The notes: generated from the letters alone by a model not told the origin. A stretch of DNA of 64,000 nt from Ascochyta rabiei (GCF_004011695.2 NC_082410.1:1940141-2004140), one strand, 5' to 3'. Shown: positions 34,492 to 48,400, counted from the stretch's first letter. Translations and numbers: made by a program.

Positions 34492-37400
34492 CCCTATCTT
34501 CACAAGCTTTGCTTAGTTAATAACCCCAACCAATCCACCAGTGCTCATCCCCGAGAACCAATAGAATCAGTGCTTACGGTCTTTGACTAAAGTATGACTT
34601 CAACAGCCTAGCGCCTTACCTAGACCCTTGTGCAGTATAGTCTAGGCTCTAGTATTTGTTTACAACGTGAATCTTAGGTAAGATTACTAGTTACCCTTCT
34701 AGCGGTTAATAGACCTGTGCCTAGATATTTGTAACAAGAATTGTCTTCCTACGCAGTAGATTGCAACAGGTAAGAGATTAGTAAGAGGTTAGGTTATTAC
34801 TAGAGAGCTACTAGGTAGAGGGAATTTAGCGTATATAAGGACTGTATCTACTTACTTACAGTACCTTATTATCTCTACACCTTTATCTACATCTACCTTC
34901 TAGCCCTTACCTTCTACACTATAACGCCCCCTCTAACGTATATCTCCTATAAGGCTCTACCTAACTATATCTACTAGCTGCCTAAGAGCATACAGCCTTA
35001 GCTGTTGCTTTTATAGTACTAGTGCTGTGCCAGCATTACGCACTTAACCACCTTATCTAAGAGTAACCCTAATAGCACTATCTTGTCCTTTATCTGTGTC
35101 TTTTATTAGCCTAGTAGGTATAGGCTTTGTAAGGACAACTTCAGCGTATACCCCTGCTGTGTCTAATTAAAGAAAGAAAGGTGTGTTAAGGTATTTCCTG
35201 CGCTGCCCTAGTGTCTACTCCTGCTAACTTTTATAGATTAACCCTGTTTTCTGTTAAGCCTATACCATGCTTAATTTCTTAATTAAGCGTGCCCTCTGTA
35301 AGACAAATAATAAGACAGTTGCCTAAGGCAACTAGGTAACTAATAATAACGTAATTACTTAGGTGCAGGCGTACTAGCAGACTGCCTATAACTACGCTAA
35401 GGCTTATTATAACAGCTTTATTGCCTATAATACTGTAGTTTGTTACTATATTAATAAGTCTAGTCTAAGCAAGACTAAGTACGCTTAAGCCTGTTAGGTT
35501 TCTTAGTTACACAACCTTAAGCAGTACATTGTAGGTGTTTTTCCTCCCCCTCTTTCCTATGCAGAGCTAACTTATTATAGGCTATAGTTAGGACTGTTAG
35601 TATAAAGCTTCCTAATAACGTTGTAATTAACAGCATAATTAAGGATTACTTCTAGAAGACAGGTAGTGCTTACAACGCAGAAAAGCAGTAGTACTACTAT
35701 AGTACTAACCTGACTTCTGCTGTTTAGGCTCTGTTAGCTCCTTTTAAGCAGTTTTTGTTGTCTCTAACTAAACCTACCTTAGGTAGTTGTTGTTATTACA
35801 GCCCCTCCTATAAGATAAGCCCTTCTAAGGGTTGCAGAGGAGCTGCCTAAGCTGCAGTTGTAGTTATAAAGACCCTCTATTCCTATAATACTTCTTAACA
35901 GACTAGTAGATAATAATAAAACTCTCTACTCCTATAAATGTGCTAGTCTTTGCTAGTAATATATTAGATAGATGCTGGGCCTCCTTTAGCCTCTAGTTGC
36001 ACAAGTCCTAGGACTATCTATCCTTACTTTCCTATTAGCTATTTTAGAGTAGGGTTTATAAGGCGGACTTCTAAGGACATCCCCTCTTTTACTTTAGTTG
36101 CGCTAGTCTGTTAGTTATAGGGTGGCCTACTTTTAATAGATTACCTACCTAAGCATATTAGTAATAATCCTAAAGGATCTTATTGCAGTAGTTAAGGTTC
36201 TTAAGTGGTTCCTAGGTGGCTTCTTTATTTGGCTAACCTAGCTACTTAACCCTATACTCTCTTCCCTAGGCAGTAGTATCTCTATGTAACAGTATACCTT
36301 TAACTTTAAACCTGTTACTAGGTATAACGTCTTCTAGTATACTAATAGGACCTAGCTAGAACCTACTACTTACAAGGGGTTCCCTCTAGTGCTTAAGAAG
36401 TAATACGTTAAACACTAGGTGCACTCTGTCTATAGATAGAGGCAGCTTTAGCTTGTATGCTAGCTTACCTACCTTCTTAATTACTATAAATAGCCTAAGG
36501 TATTAAGCGTTAAACTTCTTTAAAGAATAACTTGTTATTAGGTTCTTAGCCTAAAGGAGAATAGAGTCTCCCTTAGCAAAGTGTTGTTTAGACTGTTTTG
36601 TGTTATACTACTAGGCGTTGCCCTTTTATATATACTCTAAGGCCTCCTTTACTATTTTCTACATTTTATACTAGTTTAATAGGCAGCTCGCAACCTGCTA
36701 GCGTAGTTCCAGTGTTGCCTTGTCCTTATCCTAGACAGTTTAGGGTTTTTGTAGCTAGTGCTTATTAGGTATCCTATTAAATCCTTTAGGGTCTGTGCTA
36801 AAGGTAACCTTTATAGGAGATTTTCTATAAGTAGAGTAAGCTTTAGAGTTGTAGGCGTACTTCGCGTATAGTAGGAGGTCTACCTAGTCATCCTGTTAGT
36901 AGTTTATGTATATACAGAGGTACGTTTCTAACTTCTAGTTTTGTTACTCTGTCTGCCTATCTGTCTAGGGGTAGAAAGCTGTACTTAATTAGTAGTTGAT
37001 TTTAAGATAGTAGCATATATTAGACCAGAATTAACTAGTAAACACTAAACCTTAATCTAACAACAACATATCTAGTAGTTCTTACTTTAAAAAGCTCTGC
37101 TCTATAAGCAGCTTAGCTAGGTGTTAGGCAGTAATTGTCTTAGTATAGGGTAGGTATTAGACGTACTTGCTAAAGCAGTCTATAAGGACCAGTATAGAGT
37201 TATACTTATTCCCCTTAGCATCTATTAACTTTAGTAGGTCTGTTACAAAGTTAAGGGAGAAGTGCTGCTAGGCTGTGTTTAGCACTAGTAATAGTGTAAG
37301 CAATCCCTACAGCTTATGCCTTCTAATCTTATATAGTTAGCATATAGGACACCTTTAGATGTACTTATATACGTCCTTTATTAGTTGCAGCTAGTAGTAC

Positions 37401-40400
37401 TTTCTTTTAAGTACTTTAGTAGTCTTATCTATACTGTAGTAACCTTCTATAAGGTTATTATAATTCCTTAAAAGAATAGTTTAGCACAGTATGATATTGT
37501 TAGGAATCTAAACTTTCCTACTTCTGCGTAAGGTCCTACTAGTGTTAACCTCCTTGTAGTGCTGTCCCTTCTTTACTTTGCTGTCTATCTAGGTTATTAA
37601 TAACTAGTTTGCAGGGTATACTGCGTCCTATTACTAAACTTACTTAATAAAATCTATTAGGAGTTCTAGGGTTTCTAAGGCGTAAGCAGAATCTTCCTGC
37701 GCAGCTTTGTTTGTAAGGTGTGTAGAGGCACTAACTCTGTTGTCTAGGCTATAAAGGAGAGCTTCTACAACGTTAAAGTCTAGTCCCCTAGCTTTAGTGT
37801 CTTTAGATTAACCCTAGCTCTAATAGCCATTAGATAGAGGGTTAAGAGCTAGGGGAGACAAGTCTTTAAGGCTAATCTAATGTTAGCAGAATTCCTTAGG
37901 GACAATTTTAGGCAGTTATTAGACCTCTGCTAGGTCTTCTACAGGTATGTTACTCCTAGATGTTACCTGTACATCTTTTTAAGCCCTAGACTTTTAAATT
38001 ATCTAGATCTAAAGCTTCTATTATAAGGTAGGTAGTATAGCGTCCCTAAGGGCTTACTGTTCCCTAACCTTAAGACCTTATATATAATCTAGACGTCTTA
38101 AGAGACTATCTACTACGTTCTCTAGTACTAGCTTATATTTAACTTTAAAGTTAAACCTTACTAGCTCTTCTGCCTGACAGGCTTATTTTAGAGAGAGCTC
38201 CTTTGTTGTTATAAAGTACCTTAGGTTGTTATAGTCTAAGAGTACCTAGATTGTTACAGGGGCGTGTTTAAGGTAATACCTCTACTGCCTAAAAGCTTTA
38301 ATAATTACTAAGAGTTCCTTATTGTAGGTATGCTATCTAATAGATAGACCTTAGAACTTCTAGCTCTAGAACACTACTAGTTTCTAGTGCTGCTCTATTG
38401 CTACTTTAGACGTCTAGGGTAATAACAGGATAACTGCTATAGCAAAGTCTAACGCATCTATAAGAATAATAATAGGCTTATTAGGGTTAAAATGTTGTAG
38501 TACTAGGGCTTTTGTAAACTTCTCCCTAATTGCAAGGAACGCTGTGCAGGCTTCCTCTAGCTAGTGCTATAGTTTATACTATTTTGTTAGTCCCTTTTAG
38601 CTTTTCTTTAGTCTTACCTTCCCTTTTTCTAGACTAGGGACCCCCTAGTCCTCTATTAGGTTCTAGGTGGCTGTTATATAGTCTATAAGCAGTTAGACAA
38701 TTTTTAAGTAGTTAAAAATAAATTGTTAATAGAAGTTAGTAAAGCCTAAGAACACCTAAATGTCCTTATAGCTTAACAGCTCTAGCTATTTAGTAATAGT
38801 GCGGACCCTCTTAGGGTCTATAACTATGCTGTCTAGTGTAATAATAAATCCTAGAAACTCTACTAACTTGCTAGAGAAAACGCACTTACTAGCCTTTGCA
38901 AACATCCCCTACTTAACTAGGCAATCTAGGACCTCCTTAACGTGCTTGTTGTAGTCCTTCTTATCCTAGGAGTAGATAAGGATGTTATTAAGGTAGACTA
39001 CGCAGGTTCTATCTAGTAGGCCTCCTAAGGCTTAGTAGATATAGGGTTAAAACGTGGCTAGCGCGTTTGCTAGGCTAAAAGGTATTACTAGGTATTTAAA
39101 ATAACTGTACTGTGTCTTAAACGCAGTCTTCTCCTTATTACCTTCCTTAATCTAGAGCCTATAGTAGGCGTTATGTAGATCTAGCTTAGTAAAGACCTTT
39201 ACTTTTAATAGGTAGTCTATTATCTTACTAACTAGCAGTATAGGGTACTAGTTCTTAATAGTTACCCTGTTTAATCCCTAATAGTTAACGCACAGTCTTA
39301 TAGTGCTGTCTAACTTAGGGACAAACAGGATAGGAGCACCTGCTGGTAACTTGCTTAGGCAGATCTAGCCCTTCTCCTGTGCTGTCTTAAGGTACTCCTA
39401 GAGGATGTCTAGCTCCCTGTAAGACAGGTTATAGATTAGGAGGTTAGGAACTTTAGCTCTATTCTTAATCTTAATAGAGTAGTTATACTCCTAGTGTAGT
39501 GCTAACACACTTGTTTGTTATTTACTAAAGGCAAACTATTTATAATAGAGGTGTTTAGGCATATAATTAAGTTCTTCTACGTCTAAGGCGTTGTCTCCTA
39601 GGATAGCGCTGCTGTTAAGTCCTACTGCTATAATTCTTAACTGTTTAGTAAGACAAGCTGCCTCTAACGTCTGTCTAGCGTCTGCCTAGTAGGCGTCTGT
39701 TAGACTGCCTATATTTAGGCTTCTAGGATATAGTAGATATAGCTGCTCGCCCAGACCTAGTTTACTAAATAATTGTTTAGCTGTTAATAGCTAGACTCTC
39801 TTAGCGTTGTTAGTAAACTACTTATAGGTTCCTGCTAAGAAATAGATATATAGGTCTGCTTTAGCTAGCTATAGGTAACCTAGGACTAGGTTATACCTAA
39901 TAAATAATGTAGACTAGAACTTAGTTAGTCTAATTATCTTAGGTACTCCTTTGCTGTTATAGCAGACTACTGTTAACTAGTACTAGTTAGTTAAGGACAG
40001 CTCTGTGTTGTCTAGGACTACAGCCTTTAGTTGTTAGTTAGTGCCTGTTAGGTTAAGCCTTAGGTCCCTAGCCGCGTCTTTAGTAATAAGGTTTAGCTCT
40101 AAGCCTAAGTTGTACAGAGCCTAGAGGGTCCTAGGGTTACTGTTAGCGTTATTAAGCTAGACTGTAACTGTTATGCAGGTTTACTTCCCCTTAGTTTCTA
40201 ACCCTAGCTGCAGGTAGGACAGGTTAGCAACTAGGGCTTGCTATTTTCTAGATTTAGCTTGCTACTAGAATGTTAATAGCTGCCTCTGCAGCCTCTCTAA
40301 TAGCCCCGCTGCTAGTATCCTTAGGGCTGTTGTCCCTAGTTCTGTAGTTAACCTTAGGATTGTTAATAGTTGTTTCCCTTAGGGTTCTATCTTCTGCCTA

Positions 40401-41631
40401 ATGAATTGGCGGCACTAGTTGTTAGCTAGGGGTCTCCTAGGTGCTTCCCAGTGTCGCTCCTAGAGGGGGTTAACGCCTAACTATTATGCCTTTTAAACTT
40501 TCTCCTATCGTCTAAAGAAAGAGGTCTCTTGTTTCTACTGCTACTTTTAGTCTACAACCCTAAGTTTAAGGGGACTGTTAAGGTTTCTGCGTTTTAGAGG
40601 GCCTGTTTAAACTCTGCCTACTTAGTAATATGTTCTAGACTACTATTCTGCTAGATTTTATATTAGAGTGTAGGGGGCGTAAGGCTCTATATAAATGCTA
40701 TCTTAAACTTATAGTTGTTACTGCTGTCTTTAAAATTTGCAAAGTTATAGGGCAGTAGAGACTTCTACTTATTTAACTTTATTAGGAAGGTATTAACTAA
40801 ATTGTTAGACTTCTACTTATAGTTAAAGTACTTATTGTAGTTTTTATACTGTGTAAAGACTAGGTCCTAGACAAGCTACTCCTCTTCTGCGCAGAGGTTA
40901 GCCTAGGTCTAGATTAATCCCTTATTAATATGTTGTTAAATTAATTCCTAGTAGACACTATAGTAGATAGTGCCTATAATCTAGTAGGTACAGGTTATAG
41001 AGTCTTTAAGTACTTAAGCGTACTAGAACGCCGTGTCTATATCCTTAATCCACTAGTCTACCTACTAGGTTAATAGAGGCTTATTGTCTGTCTTAAGTTT
41101 TAGCTTAGGCTAAACATTATTAAGGACTTATATTATTCTGCTAGCCTTATTAAACACTAGGTGTTAGCTACCTAGTGCTTGTCCAGCGTGCGTCTATTAC
41201 AGGGTTTTAACTACCTAGTTAAATTGTTATTGCTAGATTTTAATCTCCCGCTTAGTGGCACTAGACAGTTCTGCCTTATTAAGTGCTTCTAGCAACAACA
41301 GGATAGAAGCTTATAGTAATTCTATTGCAGGTTGTATAGCGCGTAGCGTTAGAGCGTCTAGTATTGTAATACCTGCTGTTATAGCGTCTAACTTACCCCT
41401 AATGTAAGGGTTAAGTAGTAGCTCTATAGGCAATAGTAACACCCTAAGTGCATTATCGCGTTATTAAGCGTCTAGCTCCTAACTAAGGTTATTGCAAGGG
41501 GGTAGCTCTTCTATATTACTAGTAGTTAAGCAGAGGTTATGTTGTCCTCCTGCCATTATAATAGCTAGGTTTTTCCTGCTCCTCTGCTACTAATTAGCTG
41601 CCTGTTCTAAGAGGAGTATAAAGGATTTGAA

Positions 41632-41831
41632 TGGTAAGGGCACTGTAGACAGGTAATAGAGCAGAGCAAGATAGGACAAATAATAGGGTAATATTTAAGA
41701 GATAAGACAAATCCTTAATAGATAAGTTATAAGGTTTGTGAATATTATATACGTGTGTGGCTGGTAGGTCCCTAGGCTTGGCCTGGGACCTGGCCGAGGT
41801 ATCTCCTGGCGTGGGGAGAATACTCGTGACA
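41632..41831 (-). repeat. 5' LTR of gypsy element 1
   Basis: Begins TGGTAAGGGCACTG and ends TCGTGACA on the + strand, followed by the GTAAG duplication. Less decayed than the other LTR in its GC-rich part (GCCTGGGACCTGGCCGAG). Confidence 0.88.
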
Positions 41832-42090
41832 GTAAGAGAGTCCACCCTAGGGGCTGTTCAGACCCAGGTCACGTGCAACAATAACCAATTAATTTCAGGT
41901 ACCCCTCTAAACAGAATGCAGAACCAGGTCACGTGCAACAGACAACCAGGTCACGTTCAACAATAATCAGACAACTTAATTAATTTCAGGTACCTCTCTA
42001 ACTTAATTTTAGCTTTATAGTCTAATTCTATAATTGTCTAATTATCTGTACCTTATATATGTTATTAAATAGGTTAATAATACTATTTAC

Positions 42091-45000
42091 TGTTATGGGC
42101 TCAGACCTTATCTAAGCCTTAAGCGAGAGGGGATAGTCACGTGCTCTACAGACATATTAGAAGGACACGTAATGTGTTACCTCCTTAAGAGATATAATAC
42201 TATATTAACCCTTATTATATCCTACCCTAAGGCTAGTCTATAACATTTATATCTCTTTTTCTAGGAGAACAGCTAGCACTTATACTATATTAGCTAGCTC
42301 CTAGAATAACCCCTTAAACATATCTGTCTCCTTAACCCTTTAGGAATTTATAGCCTAGATATTATAGTTTATAATAAACTTATAGTAAGCCTTAACTACT
42401 ATTAATAAGTATATAGTATTACTTAAACGTAATAACTCTAATATATGTGTGTTTGTAGAGTCTCTAGCATAAATAGCTAACGCCTGTACTAGACCTACGT
42501 CTACAGTCCTATTATCCTCCTTAGGAGTAACGCTGTACCTATTAACGTCTACCCTAGCCCCTAACCTACCTTATAAAGCGCTGTTTTTAGCGTCTGCTCT
42601 AGGCTTATATGCCCCTATGTAGACGTCTACAGCCTACAGGAAACCTCTTCCTATAGGTAAGGCCTTTACTAGAGACAAATCCTTATTTAAGGCGAGTAGG
42701 TTGTAATAGAACATAAGCTGCAGGTAGATATAGCTTTATTAGTAGGCTATAGAATATATTTACCTTTATATAGTCCTAGCTAAGTGCGTCTGTATAATAA
42801 GATATAGCTCTGTTCTATAAGATTAGGGGTACCTAAGGTGTGTAGAGCCTAGAGGACTTCCTAGCATACCTAGAATTCTGCTATAGCAACTACTACAGCT
42901 AGAAACAGGCCTAGGCAAAACTAGAAAGCGTCTGTTAGGGTCCTAACAAGTTGTTCTTAGACTTTTTTATCTAGTTTAAGCAGCTACTAGTGCAAAGTGC
43001 CAGCCTCTAGTAGGACAGAGAACAGCGCCTATTAAAGCTCTACTAGGCCCTAAACGCAAACATCTATAATTTAGTAATAAACTAAGAAGTAACTTATATA
43101 GGTTATAATATAGCTATTATAGAGTATAAGTCTATTACTATAGACATTAAGACTATAGCTATAGAAAACTAGCTGTGCTACAGCCCTGCCTAGGCGCTGC
43201 CTAAGCGTAACAGGGATAGTAATATTAAGATAACAGTAATGTCTGTAGTGCGCACTAGCAGCAGTGCTAAGCGTAGGGGTTAGAAGTAGTCTACTCCTAA
43301 CTAGGCTACGTAGGTTCCTAATAAGGTATTTTAGCAACGCTAGGAGGCTAACCTGTATACCTATTGCGGCAAAAGGGGACATATTTACTAGGATTGCGCT
43401 AACGCAGTAGTAACTACAGTACAGGCAGTAATAATTATAGGTAAGAAAGAGGCTAGTTTATATAGGGGAAACTAGCTGCTCCTAATATAAGTCTAAGTTA
43501 GGAGCGCTATAGGAGTATATTAGTAGAGGAGACTACTAGTGCAGGGGCATTATAGGCTGCTAGGGGAGCTATTACAGACTCTATAGACAAGCCCCTATTC
43601 TACATTCTATTATTTATTAATAGGGTAATTTAGGCTAATACGCTAGTAGACATAGGGTGTAAATACTTTAGTATAGTAAGTAATAACCTTCCTGCGCGCT
43701 TAGGAGGAGACTTTATTAAGGTGCTGCTACAACGCTTAGTATAAGCAGTAGGCACTAGTAGGAAGTCTATAATCTCTTGTTTAGTTCTATTTAGGTACAA
43801 CTTAGACAGGTAGCGCTTGCAGGCTGTAGCCTACGTAGTGCCAGGTCTAAGCTAGAATGTTATTTTAGGGAAGCCCTAGCTCTAACAAGAGGGCGTAGTG
43901 TTAGACGTAGAAAAGGGCATACTAAGGATATAATAGGTAGGGAACCTTATTATCTATAAATCCTTATAGTGTACAGCAAATGTTTACGTAGCTCTCCTAT
44001 TAGCATCTAAGTTTAATAAGACCCTAGCTAATAGGCTCTAGAAGCGCCTGCCTAGGGACTGGTTTGTCTCTATAAGCCTCTACAACATTACTAAAATCTT
44101 CTTAGTTTAATCCCTAGGAGCGTAAGGGACAGCAGAGGAGGTAGACCCTCTTCCCCCCAAGTCAGTCTAGTTTTAGGACCTGTTTAATAAGAGTAAGGCC
44201 TCTAGCCTTCCTCTATATAGGGGCTAGATAGATTACTATATACAGTTATAACGCAACCAGTCTAGAAAGGAGGAGCCTCTACCCTAGGGCCCTCTGTACT
44301 ACATGCTAAGGGACCAGCTACTTAAGCTATAGAAATAGGTGTTAGCACTAATAGACAAGGGGTAGATCTACACCTCCTCTTCCCTAGTAGGGGCCTTAGT
44401 CCTGCTAGTTAAAAAGTCCTTTAGTAGGTAGCGTATGTACGTAGACTATTACACACTTAATAGCATTATAATTACTAACTAGTACCTACTCCTTCTTATT
44501 AAGGAGACCTTGCGTACACTAGGGGGTGCCTACTAGTTCTCTAAGGTTAATATCTATTTAGCATTTTACTAGATTTATATTGCAGAAGGAGATAAGCACC
44601 TTACCACGTTCTATACCCGTTTTAGGCTCTTTAAGTAGCTAGTCTGCCTATTTAGCCTAGCTAGAGCACTAGCATCCTTCTAGCGTTACATTAACAGCGC
44701 GCTTTAAGAGACATTAGGCAACTATGCTACTGCGTACCTAGATAATGTCCTAGTTTATAGTAGCAGGTCTAGGACAGACTAATTAGAGAAGGTTAGCAGA
44801 GTCCTTACGCTCCTACGCAATGTAGGGCTATATTTAGATCCTAAGAAGTGTGTATTTATAAAAAAGGAAGTACACTACCTAGGATATATTATAGAAGCTA
44901 GAAAGGACATTTATCCTAATCCTAAGAAGGTTAAGGCTATCTGTAATTAGGAAGCCCTACAGTCTTTGCGCAGGGTCTGCAGTTTCCTAGGGTTTACTAA

Positions 45001-45165
45001 CTTCTACTAGGACTTTATCCTAGCCTTCTCTAATATTACTACCCTACTTAATTAACTTATAGGGAAGGATATCCTGTTTAGGTAGGGGCAGGAGGAGGAC
45101 GTAGCGTTCTACTAGCTAAAGAACACATTTATAACAGAACTAGTGCTAGCCTTAACAATATAACA
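42091..45165 (+). mobile_element. Ty3/gypsy LTR retrotransposon 2, RIP-inactivated and truncated
   Basis: Starts TGTTATGGGCTCAGACC at 42,091. A candidate LTR ends ATAACA near 42,245. On the + strand: a gag zinc knuckle near 43,348-43,395 (YTYCGKRGHIY-stop-DC, first Cys changed to Tyr); a protease-like LVDIGC near 43,646; reverse transcriptase VLLVKKS near 44,400, VDYYTLN near 44,440 and YLDNVLVYS near 44,735 (second Asp changed to Asn); then the start of RNase H. The sequence stops inside RNase H near 45,160, where subtelomeric sequence begins. No integrase or 3' LTR remains. Confidence 0.82.
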
Positions 45166-45216
45166 CAGCGATTCGGAGTGTAAATCGCGTCAATGCTAAC
45201 CCAAACTCGCTTAGCG

Positions 45217-45412
45217 TTAGGGTTTAGGGTTAGGGTTCGCGGCCCGAATTGTTAGGCCTGAATCGCGTAGAACAACAACACAACAAACATTAAGACTGCA
45301 GCACAACTATTGTACAGACTTGCACATCTCTCTGCACAGCTTCTGTAGGCTACAGACTATTATTGTGGTAGTGTTAGGGTTAGGGTACCAGGTTAGGGTT
45401 CGCCATAGATCA
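45217..45412. repeat. Interstitial telomere-like repeats
   Basis: Two short runs of TTAGGG-type units: GTTAGGGTTTAGGGTTAGGG near 45,219-45,238, and GTTAGGGTTAGGG plus GGTTAGGG near 45,382-45,410. The G-rich strand is the + strand, as at the terminal telomere. They lie just after the point where gypsy element 2 is cut off. Confidence 0.8.
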
Positions 45413-45482
45413 GGCCCAGCAAAACTACACGACAGCTCTGCAACAGCGCAGTAACAACAACAATAACAAACAACGCAGCTAA

Positions 45483-48400
45483 CACAGTCGCAAAAACGGT
45501 GCTTAGGTGTTACTTAAAAATTGCAATGCTATTCTCTGTTTCTTAGAGGAATACAGCGTGCTAGTATGCAAGGATTACTAAACAGGCGTTGTTAATCTTG
45601 ATAGGCATCTCTCGCAGCACTACAACGTGCCTGCTGCAACTTAGAGAGAGATTGTTAGGCGCTTTAGTTACTACACGTTAACTGAACCCAACAATGTTAA
45701 ACTTCCAGACAAGCCAGCAATGCCGATTAAAGAGCTTAGGGCGCTGGTAGACGTGCTGCAGTGCAGGACATGTAACCACATTAGCACCAACAAGGATACA
45801 TTCCGCCAGCACTACAAAAAAGATTACTAGCAAGCTTAGATAAGAGAGAAAAGCTTACTATATAAGACTGTTAAAGTTCAGAGTTTTTTCTGTACAGCAG
45901 GAATGTAGAAGTATTTTGTTGTTAAAATAGACAATGCTGGCAATCCTAAAAACACTAATATTAAAGTTGCTGTGCAGGAAGAGCTGGCTGCGTACAGCTT
46001 GACATAACAACAAATTCAAGAAGAGCTGCAGATACTAGAAGCAGCAGCAAAGACTAATAAGACAGGCTGGTTTAAGCGCACAGGATGGTTAGAGTTCTTT
46101 AAGGGCTGGAATCTCAAGCATCTCGTCTACTAAGCCTGCGCGCCCGATTGCAGTAAAGACAAGATAAAGCTTGCCACCAAGCTGACAGAGCGACTGGTTA
46201 AGAAAAGCATTAGGGGACTGGCTACGCTTCTGTATGAGCTAAGGCGCTGGTTACGCAGTGCAAAACTGAGCAAGGCTGACACCTGGCCGCTGGCGCAACT
46301 GTAGAACCTAGAGAGTTAGGCTTGGTACGCAAGCTATATGGTGAAGTTTGTCTACTTCTATCTGTAGGTGCTGGCTAACAAAGAGCAGCGGATCATCCGC
46401 GTAAGAGAGGGACGATTTGACTGTGACAGTGAAGAGACGGCAAGCAGCGAGGAGGACAGCAAGGAGGACAGCGAAGATGGCGAAGATGGCGAAGAAAGCG
46501 AAGACGAGAGCGACGCCCCGCAGCCCCCCTGCAGGTCACGCAGACTAACGCTAATATACGCAAAGGTATCGCAAGACAAAATAAAGGACGCTTGCAAGTT
46601 GTTTACGTAGACAGTTGAACAGAAGGCGTGTGCAATCAGGCTGTGGGATGCGCTTGACAGCAGCGAGCGAGCGACGCAGATGGACGCACTTCTGAAGTCT
46701 ATTAGCTTGTTCATCTTTATAAAGTATCACCCTAAGGCGCTGTCTACTGGCTTAATGCAGTTTCTTGCTGTACTTGGCATTAACCTAGACACAGGCCGCT
46801 TACAGACCGCAAAGCACTATTTGTACATGCTAGCAGGCATAGTGTACTGCGTGTGAGTAATTAGAGCTAAAAAGCTGCTTCCAGGCGGGCAGCGCAACAC
46901 ACAGACAGAGCAGGACTGCAATTGCTTTATTAAGATGCAGCATAAGTATCTGGCAGACGGCACGTTTACTCTAATAAGCGCGATAATTAGTATGCTTGCG
47001 TACAGGAAGCACGTTGCGTTAACAGCCAGCAATTCAGGCAACGCATACTGGTTGGTAGACAAGCAGATATTCTATCTAACTGGTCAGCAGATTAAGGTCA
47101 GCCGCTTCTGCAAGATAGCGCAGGACTTAGTAATAGAGACGTCTGAGATGCTGTAGGAGCTGTGCTGGGTGGACGACAAAGAAGAGCGCTTTGCAATTAA
47201 TCTTAAGCAGGTTGTTAACAACGTTACGTTTACGAAGCAGGGCACGTCTTTTGTCAACGTACCAAGCAACAAGCTAGAGAACAGGCTTGCTTAGATGCTG
47301 ACGAGGGCGAGGACTACAAACGGCGGTCTGCAACTGAAGCGCGCTAACAGACAGTAGAGCGTTAAGGCGGTGCGGCGGTACATAAGGCAGATAGACCGCT
47401 TCTTAGAGCTGCTGCTGTGCAGCGTGCACGTCACGTTAGGGCAGCCAGGAAGGGGGTTAGAGATCACAACAATTCAACACTGCAATAGCATGCTGCAGGA
47501 TTGCAATATCTTTGTTGCTGACGGGTAGATCATGACGGTGGTCCGCTATCACAAGTTGCAGTTGTAGTAGGACAAGCTAAAGATTGTGCCGCGCTTCTTG
47601 CTGCTGCAGCTTAGGCAGATTATAGCGCTCTACTTGGCGTATATACAGCTGTTCCGCAAGTATCTAACACTGTAGGTGCTTGGCGGTGGCTACAGCGACT
47701 ACGTCTGGCACAATGCACAGGGCGCGTGGAACACTAATTAACTAACAAGAGTTCTTAAGCAAGAAATACAGAAGAGACTGGGTGTTACGCTGTATACGCT
47801 TGACTACTGGCATACTACTGTAGGACTTAGCCGAGTCTACGTCAGAGAGTCGTTCAGCAAGGGCTACTAGGACGACATTGGCGAAGTAGACGAGGCAGAA
47901 GTGGAAGACAACAGCGAGGATATTATTAAGCTGCAGAACTTACACACAACTGTAATAGGCGTAGGCAACTACAGCGTGCTAATCGATATTGTTAAGCATC
48001 TCAGCGTGCGCTCGATCGACGCATTCCAGCCGCTCAGCGCAGCGTGGCACAAGTTTTTAGGTGTTGATGGCACAGGCGAGGTACGTCAAACAGCTGTTGC
48101 AAGCAGCACGCGGAGGAAAAGGCTGATGTAGGCAAGCATGTCTAGGCTGGCGCTGCTGCTGCGGGACAAGGAGGTGAGGGTAGAAGACCCGCGCAAAGAC
48201 AAGATCCGTACAGCGCTGCAGCAGGTGCTAGGCACGCAGGAGGTAGGGTTCCGCTTGGTGGAGCAGGAGCAGGCGATGCATGCCGTTCTTGACAGACAGA
48301 ATCCGCTGGTCGTTGTGCTCCCGACAGGAGGCGGCAAGAGTCTGCTGTTCACAGTGCTGGCGGTTGTAGAGCAGACAGGGGTTACAGTTGTTGTTGTGCC

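Larger units (their letters stand above)
33159..41831 (-). mobile_element. Ty3/gypsy LTR retrotransposon 1, RIP-inactivated, with 5-bp target duplication
   Basis: Two LTRs of 199 and 200 bp (33,159-33,357 and 41,632-41,831), both TG...CA, enclose about 8.3 kb. GTAAG flanks both sides (33,154-33,158; 41,832-41,836). Coding is on the minus strand. Reverse transcriptase: FTKLDLHNAYY near 39,200 and YLNNILIYS near 38,985, where the catalytic YxDD aspartates read as Asn. Integrase zinc-binding region near 37,300-37,440 (YYWLQLIKDVYKY...CPICQLYK). A polypurine tract (AAAGAGGGGGGG on the minus strand) abuts the 3' LTR at 33,358. Stops, mostly TAG, occur everywhere. The interior is longer than usual for gypsy elements, which suggests a further insertion (see 34,123-34,491). 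No clear tRNA primer-binding site was recognised. Confidence 0.88.
32947..42090. mobile_element. Unclassified TIR element (family copy 3), split by a gypsy retrotransposon and truncated
   Basis: The left terminus GGGCCTGTCTACTTCACACG at 32,947 starts a copy nearly identical to the one at 25,694. It runs to 33,158, is interrupted by an LTR retrotransposon, and resumes at 41,837 (AGAGTCCACCC..., AGGTCACGTGCAACA repeats) to TACTATTTAC at 42,090. There a second gypsy element begins. The right terminus was not found. Confidence 0.8.
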
